Origin: Sapria himalayana | Taxonomy: Eukaryota; Streptophyta; Magnoliopsida; Malpighiales; Rafflesiaceae | NCBI GenBank assembly: GCA_029783825.1 | Contig: JAREIK010002629.1 | Span: forward strand, 323,900-387,899 | DNA length: 64,000 nucleotides | Direction: 5' to 3' | Position numbers and translations under genes: made by a program | Shown: piece by piece, positions 21,942 through 34,249 of the stretch | Numbering within the stretch: the first letter of the stretch is position 1 | Layout of the letters: each line of letters opens with the position of its first letter | The notes under the pieces: generated by a model | Told to the model about the DNA's origin: nothing | Seen by the model: the letters and a program-made list of their open reading frames with translations, nothing else | Database searches by the model: none

Positions 21942-24321
21942 TATATTATAACACCCCAAATATTTTTTTAAATGATTTTTTTTCATTGAATTTAATTTTT
22001 AGGTGTTTTAAGGTTCATCATGAATTTATAATAATTTTTAGAAAATATTTCTCAATTAAAAAAAATTTTAGGAATAATATACCCGGTAAGGTCAAATTCT
22101 GAGCAATTGATTGAAATAAAATTTTTAAAAATACCCAATGAATGAAATAAATTATGAGAATTTTTTTAAAACAAAGTAAGGTCCAAATATATGTTATAAA
22201 AATAAAATAAATAAAAATACATGAATAAAAAAAATAATAAAAAAACGTGAACAGTGAATTAGATAGGGAAAAGTCAACAGATTTTGTTGACCAAGGCCTA
22301 AAGAAACATTTTTAATAATTCCCAGGGCCTTGGAAAAATTTTAGAAAAACAGCAAAAACTTAAGTGCAATATTGAATTAATTTTTAAAAATATTAGGCCT
22401 CAGAAAATCGAGCAGAAAACATAAGAAAAAAATTGAAGAACCCTAAGTTCTCTATTCGTCACCGAAAATACCGGGTAAGGAAGAAAATTTTGTAGCAACC
22501 TATTCCCTTTGAAACAACCTATGATTTTTCATGGTGGGAGGATTATGAAGGTATATAAAACTCCATGGTCTTTATTGGAGGAATGGGGCTTCAATGATGA
22601 ATAGTTATTTTTTGGATGGTCAATAAAAGCTGTTTGGAATTCATTAATTATTCTAATGTGTATGCTAGGTTGTAATTATATTTTGAATATATAGAATGTG
22701 ACCTAATAGGTATGAATTAGGTTTGGTATGTTTAAAATTTAGGAAAATGTATTTAGAATAAATTTGAGGTGGTAGTTAATGGAATTAAGGGTAGAATCGA
22801 TTGAATACGAATTTCTGTTTGAAGGTCAACTTGGAAAAAATCATAGGAAGATCTAATGGATGAATCTTAGGGCCAATTACACATTATTGGAAAGATATGG
22901 ATGTTAGTAAATTTTTTTTGTTGGTTTCATGTCTTTTCGACATATGTAGAGAAAGATATGGGCAAAATACTAATTGATGCAAAATCTAAAAAAAATTATT
23001 TAAAAAAAACTCAAGTTAGGTGATTAAATAGAAACGGGTAAACGGCATAATTGAATAGTGAATAACAAGGTATGGATCATTATAATTTTGATATCTTTAT
23101 ATTTCTTTTTCTTACATGAATATTGGTATAACAAATAAAGTTGGGGAAGGCTCACACATTCAGGGTGAATAGCCTAGCTAAGCCTAGACTATTAGGGAGG
23201 TGAGTAAATTTATATCATCGTACTTGCACATTCAAAATGTGTAGTATTGTTTTTTTTTATTTGACTTGATCATAGTACTTGACTATGATTAAGACTTTTA
23301 TTCTTGAGCATTCATTGAATTAAATTTGTCATATTCCACAAATTATGTGTCCTGATGAATATTCATGCTGAGCACGGACAGCTAACTTTTATTGTATTTA
23401 GTGTTATCTCTTGTTGCATGCTGAGTACGGTCAGCTATATTCTTTGATATTATCATTTTTGTCTCATGCTGAGTATGGTCAGCTATAACTTGTAATCGTT
23501 AATGTCATTTGATTGTATGAATCACAAAAAGCCTAACTAATGGGGAGGTCATCTGGCTATGTGCACATGGTACCCTCTGGTGCAGGAAAAGCCGGTGCCT
23601 TCCTAGAGAGGTGGAAACCTCTAGGCGTAGAACCCGGCCCATTTTATGAATCTTTGGTTGGAATGTATGGATTCCAGTATAAAGGTAAAAAGGAATGTAG
23701 TGATTCCTGAATGATAAACTATATTTCTATGTTTCAAACATCTAAAACTCATTTGATATTGTTATTCATATTGTCGTTATTGATTGAGCATAACTATCCT
23801 TATGAGCTGGCCTTGAGTATCTAGCCTCATAAGTATGGTGATATGTTTTTATCCATGGTGTTATCTTACCCCCGTTGATTTCCTTCTTTTCAGTGTAGAC
23901 AAAGAAAGGAGAATCCAGATATTTCTAGACCACTTGGATTTTATTTGAAAAAAGTAATGGATTATTATTTTGTTTATTTGGTGAATAAAAGTCTAAGTTT
24001 CTAGAAGGCTCCATGGTGAATTAACTTGGTTATTGAGTTAATTATTTGGTTAAATTGGAAATTTTTGAATAGTTGAGTGGAATAAATTTTGATTTTGATG
24101 AAACTTTATTTGATATTTTTTGATGAGACCATTGAGGTCATTTTTGTTAGTGGAGATCATGAAGGTCAATAGGATTTATCATTTTTTATAGAAACAAATA
24201 AGTCATGCCAAATTTTTGGTAGAAATTATGGGACTTGGGCTTGCTACGAGTTTTGGTGGCCTTAAGCCTACACATTCCCTAGCACCGGTCATAGCCTATA
24301 AAATTGGGATGTGACATATAT
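21942..24321 (+). mobile_element. Solo LTR of a second Ty3-gypsy family, with TSD TATAT
   Basis: The LTR spans 21947-24316 and is flanked by identical 5-base duplications TATAT (21942-21946 and 24317-24321). It starts TATAACACCCC (the family usually starts TGTAACACCCC) and ends with ...GGGATGTGACA. The 'TAACACCCC ... GTGACA' frame and the CCGGTCATAGCC block before the end are typical of Tekay/Del-type chromovirus LTRs. A TATA box (GTATATAAAA, 22551-22560) sits in the expected U3 place. About 2.37 kb, with no internal region or primer binding site, so it was left by LTR-LTR recombination. Confidence 0.9.
23364..23490 (+). repeat. Three copies of a CATGCTGAG motif inside the solo LTR
   Basis: CATGCTGAGCACGGACAGCTA (23364), CATGCTGAGTACGGTCAGCTA (23417) and CATGCTGAGTATGGTCAGCTA (23465) at 53- and 48-base spacing, with diverged sequence between. 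They are probably U3/R regulatory or structural repeats of the LTR. Confidence 0.85.
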
Positions 24322-24640
24322 GTCATTGTGTTTAATGGTGATAAATAAGCTACAAGACACTCATGAGTAGAGGTGACTCATTAGGTGATGATAATTATGT
24401 AAGTTACTCTCTATCATTAATTCCTATCTGTGAGATTTGAGGAAAAGTGTGTTAATTCTGCAAGTGTAGTACTTATGAATTCAAAAATGTAAATACTTTT
24501 AATGCCGCATCAATTTACATCTTTGTGATATATGATGTCGAAGAATAAGAATGTATATATGAAATATCTGTCAAGAGTAGTTGATGAGTTTCCTAATAGG
24601 TATAGACTTGTAATTTGTAAATGACCAACGAGCATGGTTT

Positions 24641-26130
24641 AGTTTTAAGTGGTAAGGTACATAAAGGACTAGAAAGAAATATTTTTAGCCAAATAAATAT
24701 ATTGCACACTAAAATGATTGTGTTAACAAGGTGATAGAGTAATAACTTATAAATATTTCCATAACTATGTTTATAAAGTTTTGGTAAATAATAGATGCTG
24801 AAACTAATCTATAAGTACTCATAGGTGGAATCAAGTCATAGCATGTCAGATACTATGACTTATGTTACTTTGTTGTCTTATTTTGGTCATCAACTCTACC
24901 AAGCCATGTATTTCATTTAAAAAACTTCAAATCTCATAACTATTCATCAAAATCATTCAAAGCTAAGTTTTTGTAAAAATTGTTACAAATAAATTCTTTT
25001 TTTTAGGCAAAACACATCATAAAAATCACACTAAATGATCAGTATTATTTGTTATTTGGTATTCTAAATAGTCAATCCAATGCATTTTCTAAAATAGACA
25101 ATAATGTGTCAACTTGATATATCATATCTATTATAATTACTACAATGAATCTAAATATATAATGGTTTTGAATACATTTTTTTTTCTTTATTCATAATGC
25201 TACTCAACTAGAAATAATATAAGAGTAGCATAAAAAGTACATTAATATATTTTGGATTTTATGATGATTATTCATATTATGAGGAAATGAAGATAATGAT
25301 ATTAATGAGGTTGCCTTCAATCTTTAATCATCTCATGAATGAGCACACGAGCATACATCAACAATCCAAATTCATAGTCATACCCAAAAAGATGATATTA
25401 GGCATATATGGTAGATATTGAAGTCCTACAACAAAACAATTTTGACAACATTCTTAATAAATAAATTTTTATGACTTTTAAGTGGTGATTCTTGGGATTT
25501 ATCATTGGTGCTAATGATATTCAAATTGACAACGACAAGGTGCTAGCTATTAGAGATTGGACAACACACAAAACCATAAATGAGATATAGTTTTCATGGT
25601 TTAATGATATTTTACTAATAATTTGTTATTTGACACTCAAAGTGCTAACTTGTTAGTACTAATTTATATTATTCTCATGATATATTTATATGAAATACAA
25701 ACTTATAATGAAAGAATTTTACTAAATTAAGATTTTTATAGAATTAGATGAATAGTAGTAAAATCAAATGTAAGTTAAGTAGGATAAGTGAACTTTGTGG
25801 AAAGCTAAATTGGAGGACAAGAATATCAACTAAAAGTCATGATATTTTTAATGTCATGACTTGGTCACACTACCACATACTTATTCAAAAGTCTTGACAG
25901 TATTTCTTAGTTGTGATTTTATAAACAAGTAATAATAATATTTGTATACCACAACTCTACCATTTGGTTATCATAATCTTTCCTTATGTAACATATTCTT
26001 CATGACTACGACATTATCTTGAAGTTGTTGCTGCATTAGTTCTAAACAAATTTCAGCCACAATATTATTTTTATTTTGTGGCAATAAAGTATCACACTGA
26101 TACAAGAAAAAATTATTGATTAATCATGAA
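24641..26130 (+). mobile_element. LTR-A 3' internal fragment (P3)
   Basis: Aligns with 58800-59000 and 60590-60780 (words GTGTTAACAAGGTGATAGAG, TTTTGGTAAATAATAGATGC, TCATAACTATTCATCAAAATC), and later with 12690-12860 (TTCTCATGATATATTT). Noncoding. The repeat words around 25835-25870 (GTCATGATATTTTTAATGTCATGACTTGGTCAC) belong to the 57-bp-type family. Confidence 0.5.
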
Positions 26131-27632
26131 ATTTCTTTACCACTTTGACCTTATGCTTGAGAAGAAATTCAATAAAATGATAGAGTTGGAACTTGAACCT
26201 AAAGTTAAGACATCCAACTTGAAGATCCACCTAGCAACTCGATGGGACTTCACTGATATAAAAGGGATATATATTTTCATATAAAAGAGGAGATTTTGAT
26301 TTCCTAGCTAAGAGTTTTCAAAACCATAGTGTGATTTCAAAAACCCAAATTAGAGATACATTCAAGTCGAATACAATAAAAGATTAATTAAGAACTAGAT
26401 TTGAAACTTAGATCCTCAAGCTAGTTTTCATTGAGAACTCTCGAATCAATGAGATGAAGTACCATACATCTCATACAAAGCTTTTACCAATGTTAGGCTA
26501 AATAGAATCTAGACTTGGTCTATGTACTTATATATGATGACTGTGTTTGTATAATATTGAATTATGATAATGTTATATTTTGGATGTTAATAGATATAAA
26601 TATTATTTTGAATAGAGATTTATGGTTCCACTCTAATATAGATTTATGATTGTTGGCCTTGGTGAAGATGATATGCAAGTCACTGAACACACTCATGAAA
26701 TTCAATCCATTGAACGTAACAACTCTTCTACTTTTATCCCATGAGATAAATCTAAGTATGGAAATCCTAAGTGTAAATCAGTTTAATTAATGTGAGTTTG
26801 ATGCTCATGAACTCAAAAGCACAAATAAATTTATAATTATTCCATTATACATGTTCTAGGAGAACTAGCAATCCAATAATATTTTTGGTATTCTTTTACC
26901 ATATGACCTTATGCTCAAGAAGAAATTCAATGAAAATGGTAGAGTTGCATCCTAAACCTTAAATCACGACATCCATCTTAAAGATCCACCTAGTTGCTCG
27001 ATGGGACTTCACTACTATACAAGGGAGAGATATATTTTCATATAAATGAGAGAATTCAGATTTTGAGGCTAAGAGCTTGCAAAACCTTAGGTAGTATGAT
27101 GTCCAAACCCTTATTGGAGATAAATTCATGTCAAATTCAAGTAAAGATGGGAACTAGATTTGAGACCTATATCATCATACTAGTTGTCATTGGGAACTCT
27201 CAAATCAATGAGATGAAGCACCAAACATCTTGCACAAATTTATTTTTAATATTAGATTAAATAAGAATTTAGAGTAGGTTTATGTACATATATATGATGA
27301 CTGTGTTTGTATAATATTGAATTGTGATAATGTTATGTTTTGGATATTATTAGATATAGATGCTATTTAGAATAGAAATTTATAGTTACACTCTAATATA
27401 GATTTATGCTTTTTGGTCATGGTTGAGGTGATAGGTAAGTAAATGAACACACTCGTGAGATTTGATCCATATAAACCTTCTACTCTTATCCCATGAGATA
27501 AATCTATGCATGAAAATCCTAAATTTATTTAAGTTTAATTGATGTGAGTATGATTCTCATGAATTTAAAGCACAAACAAATTTATAAATATTCCATTATG
27601 TATTTTCTAGGAGAAATGGCCCTCCAATTAAA
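26131..27632 (+). repeat. 758-bp tandem duplication across an internal/LTR junction
   Basis: Two adjacent copies, with TTATGCTTGAGAAGAAATTC at 26151 and TTATGCTCAAGAAGAAATTC at 26909. They share CTCGATGGGACTTCACT, TCAATGAGATGAAG and ATATATGATGACTGTGTTTG, and end near TTCTAGGAGAA (26861 and 27609). Each unit contains the end of an LTR-A internal region and the first part of an LTR, so the duplication created a second partial LTR (26470-26880). The 88-codon frame at 26994-27260 is not conserved between the copies. Confidence 0.85.
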
Positions 27633-28430
27633 TGGGATTTATGTAAAATGTCTAGCCTAAGGGTTTTAGCATAATGTGAGAGTCATGTGTTTGTATTCCT
27701 GGAAGGTGATAAGTAAGTCAAGAGACATGCAAATATAGATTTTTCATAAAATAGTGATTGCCCTACAAATCTTGTATGACTTCTAGAATTGAACTCAATA
27801 TGAAGAAATATGTTTATTGACATGAGTACAGTACTTATGAAGCTAAAAGCTCAAATATATTTATTAACACATAATTTCTCATATATTATGGCCATTTAGG
27901 TTGAAAAATAAAAAAACTTATTTGAAGCAGTCATCAAACATAGTTGATATATTGATTAAAAGAAGTAGAAGTATAAATAACCTGTGGATAGAGTAGGTAT
28001 GGTATTGGTACTAAAATATTAAAAGCAAAATTATGAGGAGACCATCCATGATAGTAACAGTCTAAGGAAGAGACCCACCTTGTATGCCAAGGGTTTAATA
28101 ACACAAATCTACATCAATCTATCTTTTGTTTGACAATTAAACATAGTATTATCCTAATATTAAAAAAATCTCATGATACACAAGAAAGTATGTCAACCTT
28201 AAAGTCTAAATGTATATATGAAACTTGATTTTACCTTCTCAACTTGAGAAGTAATTAGTTCACTATTTGTTGATTAAATATAAATATAATCTTTATGGGA
28301 TTAATATCTGAAAATACATTCATTTTACTACTTATACAATACATATATTTACTGATCTCTATTAGATGAAATCAATCGCTAATGAGTTTCTAGGACCATG
28401 TCATATGCAACAAATTTTGACAATATAACA
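27190..28430 (+). repeat. LTR of P3 (LTR-A family)
   Basis: Follows the P1 5' LTR in order: the start block near 27225-27290, AAGTTTAATTGATGTGAGTATG near 27530, then ATGGGATTAATATCTGAAAATACATTC (28295-28322, compare 17946-17975), ending near 28430 (ACAATATAACAACGTCATAAT, compare the terminal AATATAACTAAATCACAAT). It abuts chromovirus coding sequence with no primer binding site between. Confidence 0.65.
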
Positions 28431-28439
28431 ACGTCATAA

Positions 28440-30010
28440 TATTTATTTATTACTTAAATCAGATTATGACTCTCATTACCGGCCTCTCAAGAAAGGTAAG
28501 TTTCAATTGAACAAAGATTGTGAGAGAAGCTTCTATGTCATCAAAACAAATTTGATTAGTGCTCTAATCTTAGCTTTAACAAGATTTGATAATGTCACAA
28601 TGTGGAGTGTGATGCTAGTGTAATGCACAAAAACATGATCTACTTATGATAATGAAGTTTATTCATTTAAATGAGTATTGAAGCACCAGAAACACTACAT
28701 AGTTGGCAAAGAGTTTGTACTCTATGCTAATCATAAACCAATGAAGAGACTTGGTAACAAAATAAGAATCAATCAATATAGTCATTCATGTGAGATAGAT
28801 CATATTTTTAGAAAAAAAATTTATTATAATGTTTGGTAGATGTTGGGAGTAGAGAACAAAGTAGATGATGCTTTGAATTGATGAGTGGCATTAAAGATGA
28901 TAACCCATATCAGATTGAAGGTTTTAGAGAAGTACAAGTACAAGCAAGCAATTGATGAAATTCATATCTATGAGGATTTCCTTATGAAAAAAAATAGTCT
29001 ATGTATTTTCATCACAACTCTTTAAGTGATAAAGACAATATTTACCTAGAGGGCCACTAGTTGGACATCTTGGTAGGAATAAGATTATTGATCTGGTTAA
29101 AGGGGGATGCTATTGGATATAATTGATACAAGATATTGGAAGAGAGATGCAATATTAATATATATGTCAAACAACAAAAGGTAAAAATCATAAAACTAGT
29201 CTTTATACTCATTTGTTAGTCAAAGAATATATTTTGGAAGATTTGTCTATGAACTTTGTGATAGAATTACTATGGACTCATCTAGGTTTGAATTAATTTT
29301 TTTTTGTAATTGTATCTTTTTCAAATATTGCTCATTTTATTTTTTGCAGAAACAATATAGATACTTGTAATGTGGCAAGATTATTTTTGAAAGAGATGGT
29401 GGATTTATATGGAGTCGCTAAGTTTATAATTTCAAATAGGGATACTTATTTGCTTTATCATTCTTGGATGTCTATTTCCAGAATATTTGACACATCATTA
29501 AAATTCAGTAGCACTACTCACAACTAATGTTTTGAATTGGACCTTACGCAATCTAATTCATAGCATGTGTTGGAGAAAAGCCTAAATAATGGGATTTTCT
29601 GTATCACAATTTGAGTTTTCATACAATAGTGTTGTTCACATTGAATGTAGAAAAGTACCATTTTTAATTATATACATGAAGAACTCTTGATTTTTAGGAC
29701 TTGATAAAGGTCCAACAAGATCCATGATCAAGTGTTCTTGCGATCTACATAGCTAAGCAAGTGCATGTTATTGAAGTAGAGATAAAGTAGAAACTTAAAA
29801 AACTTTTGAAAAGGTGATGAGCTTATAGTAGTTAGCATAAAGAATGATTTCCAAGTGACACTTTAAACAAGTGTGATCGAAGAAGTAGTTTTCTTATGAT
29901 CATATCACATTTTGACAAAAATTAATGTTAATACATATGTGGTCAAACTTGAACATATCGATTTCCAAGATGTTTAATGCAATTGACATTTATTTTTATC
30001 ATTCATGTGT
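28440..30010 (+). pseudogene. Ty3-gypsy chromovirus pol remnant: RNase H and integrase
   Basis: Decayed but in correct order. RNase H: LISALILALTRFDNVTMWSV (28550-28610), YDNEVYSF, HYIVGKEFVLYANHKPMKR (28690-28750), ending ENKVDDALN (28850-28880), matching 'YSTYDKELYAL..LETWQHYL.PKEFVIHTDHE.LK' and 'NVVADALSRR'. Integrase zinc region: MKKNSLCI, then GRNKIIDLVKGGCYW..(29070-29115). Core: FERDGGFIWS, SNRDTYLLYH (29390-29460, from a VSDRD..FLSHFW-type motif), then CVGEKPK.WDF and SYNSVVHIECRKVPF (29565-29665). C-terminal: TKINVNTYVVKLEHIDF (29916-29966) and MFNAIDIYFYH. Numerous stops; no chromodomain and no upstream gag, protease or RT found. Confidence 0.82.
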
Positions 30011-31014
30011 CAAACTTGAATATCTCATAATTAATATAAAAGATTAAGCTAATAATAATTTAATAAGAATTTATTAATATGCTGAACTCGAATAGGAATT
30101 TGGGGAAATGATGAATAAATATGCATGAATTCAAAAAAATCTTTCATAATTATTATGGATAAGTTTGTAAATATCCCAAGATTAATAAGAAGTTAAATTG
30201 ATATCACTTATGAATATAATAATAAGGAATTTGAAAAGCTATCAGTTATGCAATAATAATAAGTTATTGTTAATGGACAATGTTTATAAATAGACTCAAT
30301 TTGCTAGATTTTAACAGAAAGATTGTAATGAAAATTACAATCTTTTATCATCTATTTCATTAACACTTTCCATGTGCAAATCTTTTTTTTTTCTATTCAT
30401 GTCATAGATTTAGAATATAAATTATGTATTATAATTCTTAAAAATTATGAAAATTATAGAATGATATATTTGTTTTAGAATATAAATTATGTATTATAAT
30501 AATCATATAAATTATCATAAAATTATGATACAATTTTGATAAATTATATAATTGGAATGTGCTCCATCAATGATTATAAATTATGTAAATATAAGAATCA
30601 TATAAATTATCATAGAATTATAATAAAATTACAAAAATAAACAAAATATAAGTAATAGACAATTTAAAATTAATAAAAGTTATGCACAAAAAATATGAAT
30701 ATTTAAATTACAAACTATAAGGATAATTTTAAAACAATGTTTCTTATGAGAACAATTTAAAAAACAATAAAATATATAATTTTGAAATCATAATATAACT
30801 AATGCTATAGTCCTTATAAAATAACATTGCACATTATATTTTTTAGAGAAATTATAATATTAAAAAATCATCACTCGATCCCAAATAATTAGAATAAAGA
30901 CTAATAGATGATAATGGTAGAATTAAAAATTTTTAATTAAAATTGATAATATTTCACGGATCTTAATTACAGTAGCTTTTTAAACAAAAGTATTTATAAT
31001 TTAAGATGTGTATG
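30011..31014. other. Very AT-rich spacer with short direct repeats
   Basis: No coding signal. A TATA-like TTTATAAATAGACTC (30285-30299) and the leader-like sequence after it may be part of a retrotransposon LTR that followed the chromovirus pol. From 30415 to 30650 the words ATATAAATTATGTATTATAAT and ATCATATAAATTATCATA recur at 65-115 base spacing. Confidence 0.45.
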
Positions 31015-31046
31015 TATATGTGTGTGTGTGTGTGCGTGTGTGTGTA
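31015..31046. repeat. (TG)n microsatellite
   Basis: TATATG followed by about 13 TG units, one changed to CG. Confidence 0.9.
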
Positions 31047-32760
31047 ATATTTATTAAAATGACATGATTGTTGGGAATAGCATCTAGGTGTAATTTTTAA
31101 GATTTAAAATATAAAAATTATTTAAATCTTCTGGAGATTTGAAGATGGAGTATTTTTCTATTCCCACAAAGCGTGAATTGGCACATCAAGAAAATACTAA
31201 TTCGAGTTCAAGGCATCCAAGGTTTCTCATATGACAATACATAGATCCATCTTGAACCCTATCTGAACGTCCTTGCGAAGTTGAAGATCTGAAAGTGATG
31301 TCGTTGAAATAACACCAAGTTTGTGGTGACTGCACAAACAATAATAGGTGATTCAATTATTTAAAAATTAGATTTGCAAGTGTGGTGAGAATACCAGTTG
31401 GTCACCTAAAACTATCAGTGGAATAACACCAAGTCTACTCAATTGAGTGTAGCAAGAAGGTATATGCAGCAAGGGTAATTGAAATTCATGTTGCTACTTT
31501 AAAATGTTAACACTACAAAGTCTAGTTGCTTGTCATTTAATTGATATGGATACTAGTCATATTTTGCTGGGTATCCTATATTCGTATAAAATTGGTCTCC
31601 TGAAGAGTTAAACGTAATTCACATCATCCAAAACAAGTCTGAAGCTGGGTTAATACCAGAGACCAAGGGCTCAAGATATGGTGGTTAAATCAAAATTAAT
31701 TGTTTAAAGTACAATGGATCAAAGTTTTGCCGGAAACTTAAACAAAGGAAATCAGATTTTGACCAATAACTTGCATCGTGTGTAGGATGCACATCGCATT
31801 AATTTGATACAGAATCAAACCTTTATACTAGAAATGAGTGCAGAGGAATGCCAGAGGCTAAATTTCATAATCCATCATCGACCCTATCTTATTACTATAT
31901 AAAAAGAAAATATTACATGTAAAGTCAAGGAATCGATACCACAATTGGATTATTGCTTACACAATTAGCAAAAGCAAGTGGAAAGATGCAAGACTATGTT
32001 GATAAGCATAGATGAGTTGTACGAATGGTTAGCCATGGAATAATTTAAACAAAGATTCGATGATTCTGCAAATGATAAATAAGATAATCTTCACTGATAA
32101 GTTTGTTATGATTATCTGATAGTGTTTCTAGGCTAAAAATTATCATTGTTGATGAATCATATCATTTCATGAATGTTAAAAATGGTGTTATTTACGTGAC
32201 AATCAATGAATTTCAGCTACGGTGTTTAAAAGCAGAACTCACGGGAAGTGATTCCTGCTAATATGACATACTATAAATAAAAGTGAAGGTGAATAGGTGC
32301 TGCGCACAATAGTTAAGTGGGTAAATATAATAACAAGTCTAATTAAGGCTACAATTAATGATAGTATAGATAAAAAAACAAAACAATAAATGATTAAATG
32401 AAAAGTACAAAATTTTAAAATTAAGAATAAATACAAGAACACAATGAAATATTAATTGGAAGGATATGATTTTGCTAGAAAATAACAAAAGATAATTAAC
32501 AGAATTTGATTAGGATTTATCAAAAACACAACTTTCAAAATTTATATAAAATTATATATAAAACATATGAATAACGATGTGTCATCCCGGTGAGTTATAT
32601 AATAAATGAACTTATTCGAGCACTACCTTATTAATAATGAAAAAATCGGAGTTCATAACTAAATAAAAATAATTTTTTTAATTTCACCAAAACTTATAAT
32701 ATTTACATTTTGGATTTCAAATTTTAAACCAATGCTTCAAAAAAATATATAATTTCATTT
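31047..32760. other. Unassigned region
   Basis: 31130-32230 has a more balanced composition than its surroundings (for example GAACCCTATCTGAACGTCC and a twice-used word AATAACACCAAGT at 31308 and 31425). It may be an old mobile element, but I find no transposase, polyprotein or LTR signature on either strand. A 67-codon minus-strand frame (32239-32442) is hydrophobic low-complexity and not credible as a gene. 32240-32760 is plain AT-rich DNA. Confidence 0.4.
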
Positions 32761-32799
32761 TTTCAAAGGTGAAGTGTTTATATATATGTTTATCTATAG

Positions 32800-33075
32800 G
32801 TTTGTGTGTGTGTGTGTGTTTAAATGTATAAATTTATATATAAGTCTTCGAAGATATTTTAGTATATACCTTTATATAAATTTACATATATATATATATA
32901 TATATATTTATTTATTTATTTATTTATTTATGCACACATTAATATTTTAATATGGGACATTAGGTTTATATATATACATTTCTATGTGTGTGTGTGTGTG
33001 TAATATATATATGTGTATGTATGTATGTTTATATGGATATGTGTGTGTTTGTGTGTGTATGTGTGTGAGAAAACA
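32800..33075. repeat. TG/TA/TTTA microsatellite block
   Basis: (TG)n at 32802-32819 and 32986-33001, (TA)n at 32887-32908, (TTTA)n at 32906-32932, and GTATGTATGTATG near 33018. It adjoins repeat arm A', just as the CA/TA block adjoins arm A. Confidence 0.9.
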
Positions 33076-33079
33076 TATA

Positions 33080-34170
33080 TATTTTTTTTATATTTCAAAT
33101 CACCCATAACATCACCCCTTTAACAAAAATATATGTTTTATTACTCTCACTTCCAAAACCTATATTCACTAGGCAGAGGCACCAATATTTATTCATACAT
33201 GACATACTCACCCACATTTGGTCATACCCTACCAAGATTTTGCTAGTTTGCTTACTCATTATATTTATCGCATGAGACATTTTTTCCTAGGGAAAATTAT
33301 TATAAGCATACAATATTATTATCTTTTATCTTTTATTCACTCAATTCTCTAGAAGTGACGATCATATATTTACTTCCTTTTGTAGCTTCGAGAAAATTCA
33401 ATGCGCTTGAGTTTGTTTGAATATTTAATAAATTTAGACTTGCTTATCTTCATGTTTGTATTATGAGCTAGGGGATTCTTTGTTTTCCTTTTGTAACTTG
33501 ATAGTCCGCACAAGAACTTTATTTTTTCATTATTTTGAATGTTGCATTGAGGCTTATAATTGGCGAGCTTTCACATGGGTTATCTTTCCCTTTTCAAAAC
33601 TATCATAAATGATACTCTGGGTCAATGATAACTGGCAATAAAGGTTAGAAATTCTTTTTTTTTGCATATAATACTTCATATCCATCTAGATTATATATTG
33701 ACTATTGCCTTCATTGTGTTCTACTATAATGCATCCTACTTAATATGAGGAAGAAGGAAAAAAAATGTGGTCTCCACTAGTTAATCTAAATCGAAGATGA
33801 GGTCTTCTAGATTTGACTCATCAATTAATTATACAATAGAACTTATGGATTATGATTAATTTTGATCAAATGATTATGTTCAATTCATCAAGAAACCAAT
33901 GGTGAGCTATCTGCTTCACTAAGGAGTAGTTTATCATTAGATTGTAGCTATAAATTTTAAATATGATGAAATAATTCTTATTATTTTTGAGGGTTTGACC
34001 TATGTCGCAAATTTTAGCTCAAACATCTAAGTTGTAGATGATCAATTTGTCTCCCTCACTCTCAAGAATGTAAGTCATCTAAGTCATAATAATGAGTCGA
34101 CCTAGGAATTAAACCATATGGAAAATTAGTCTTCTATTTACTATAATCTTAGTAATTGAGTGAGTTCTCT
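33080..34170 (-). repeat. Inverted-repeat family arm A'
   Basis: Complementary copy of 14160-15215 at about 18 kb distance, differing by substitutions, small indels and about 120 extra bases near 33790-33910. The 61-codon frame at 33095-33280 (minus; with WVSMSCMNKYWCL and FGSESNKTYIFVKG) has a recognisable counterpart in arm A, but there the corresponding frame is interrupted. I do not recognise a domain. Confidence 0.75.
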
Positions 34171-34208
34171 AGTTTTCATGTAGTTCCATATGTGAATATT
34201 ATTCTCGC

Positions 34209-34246
34209 TTTCCCTCTCTCTCTCTCTTGCTATATATATATATAGT
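34209..34246. repeat. (CT)n and (TA)n microsatellites
   Basis: CCCTCTCTCTCTCTCTTG followed by CTATATATATATATAG. Confidence 0.9.
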
Positions 34247-34249
34247 TTT

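Larger units (their letters stand above)
21437..24640 (+). repeat. 3' LTR of P1, split by a solo LTR and truncated
   Basis: Left part 21437-21941 begins TGGGAACCC and aligns with 16868-17320. Right part 24322-24640 continues the same alignment (compare 24415-24600 with 17380-17610). The break holds the inserted solo LTR and its 5-bp duplication. The last 450 bases or so of the LTR are missing: after about 24640 the sequence becomes LTR-A internal DNA like 58800 and 60600. Confidence 0.72.

Noticed and set aside
31130..32230. Possible endogenous pararetrovirus sequence
   Set aside because: No coat-protein zinc motif, protease, RT or movement-protein motif could be recognised, so no viral call is made.
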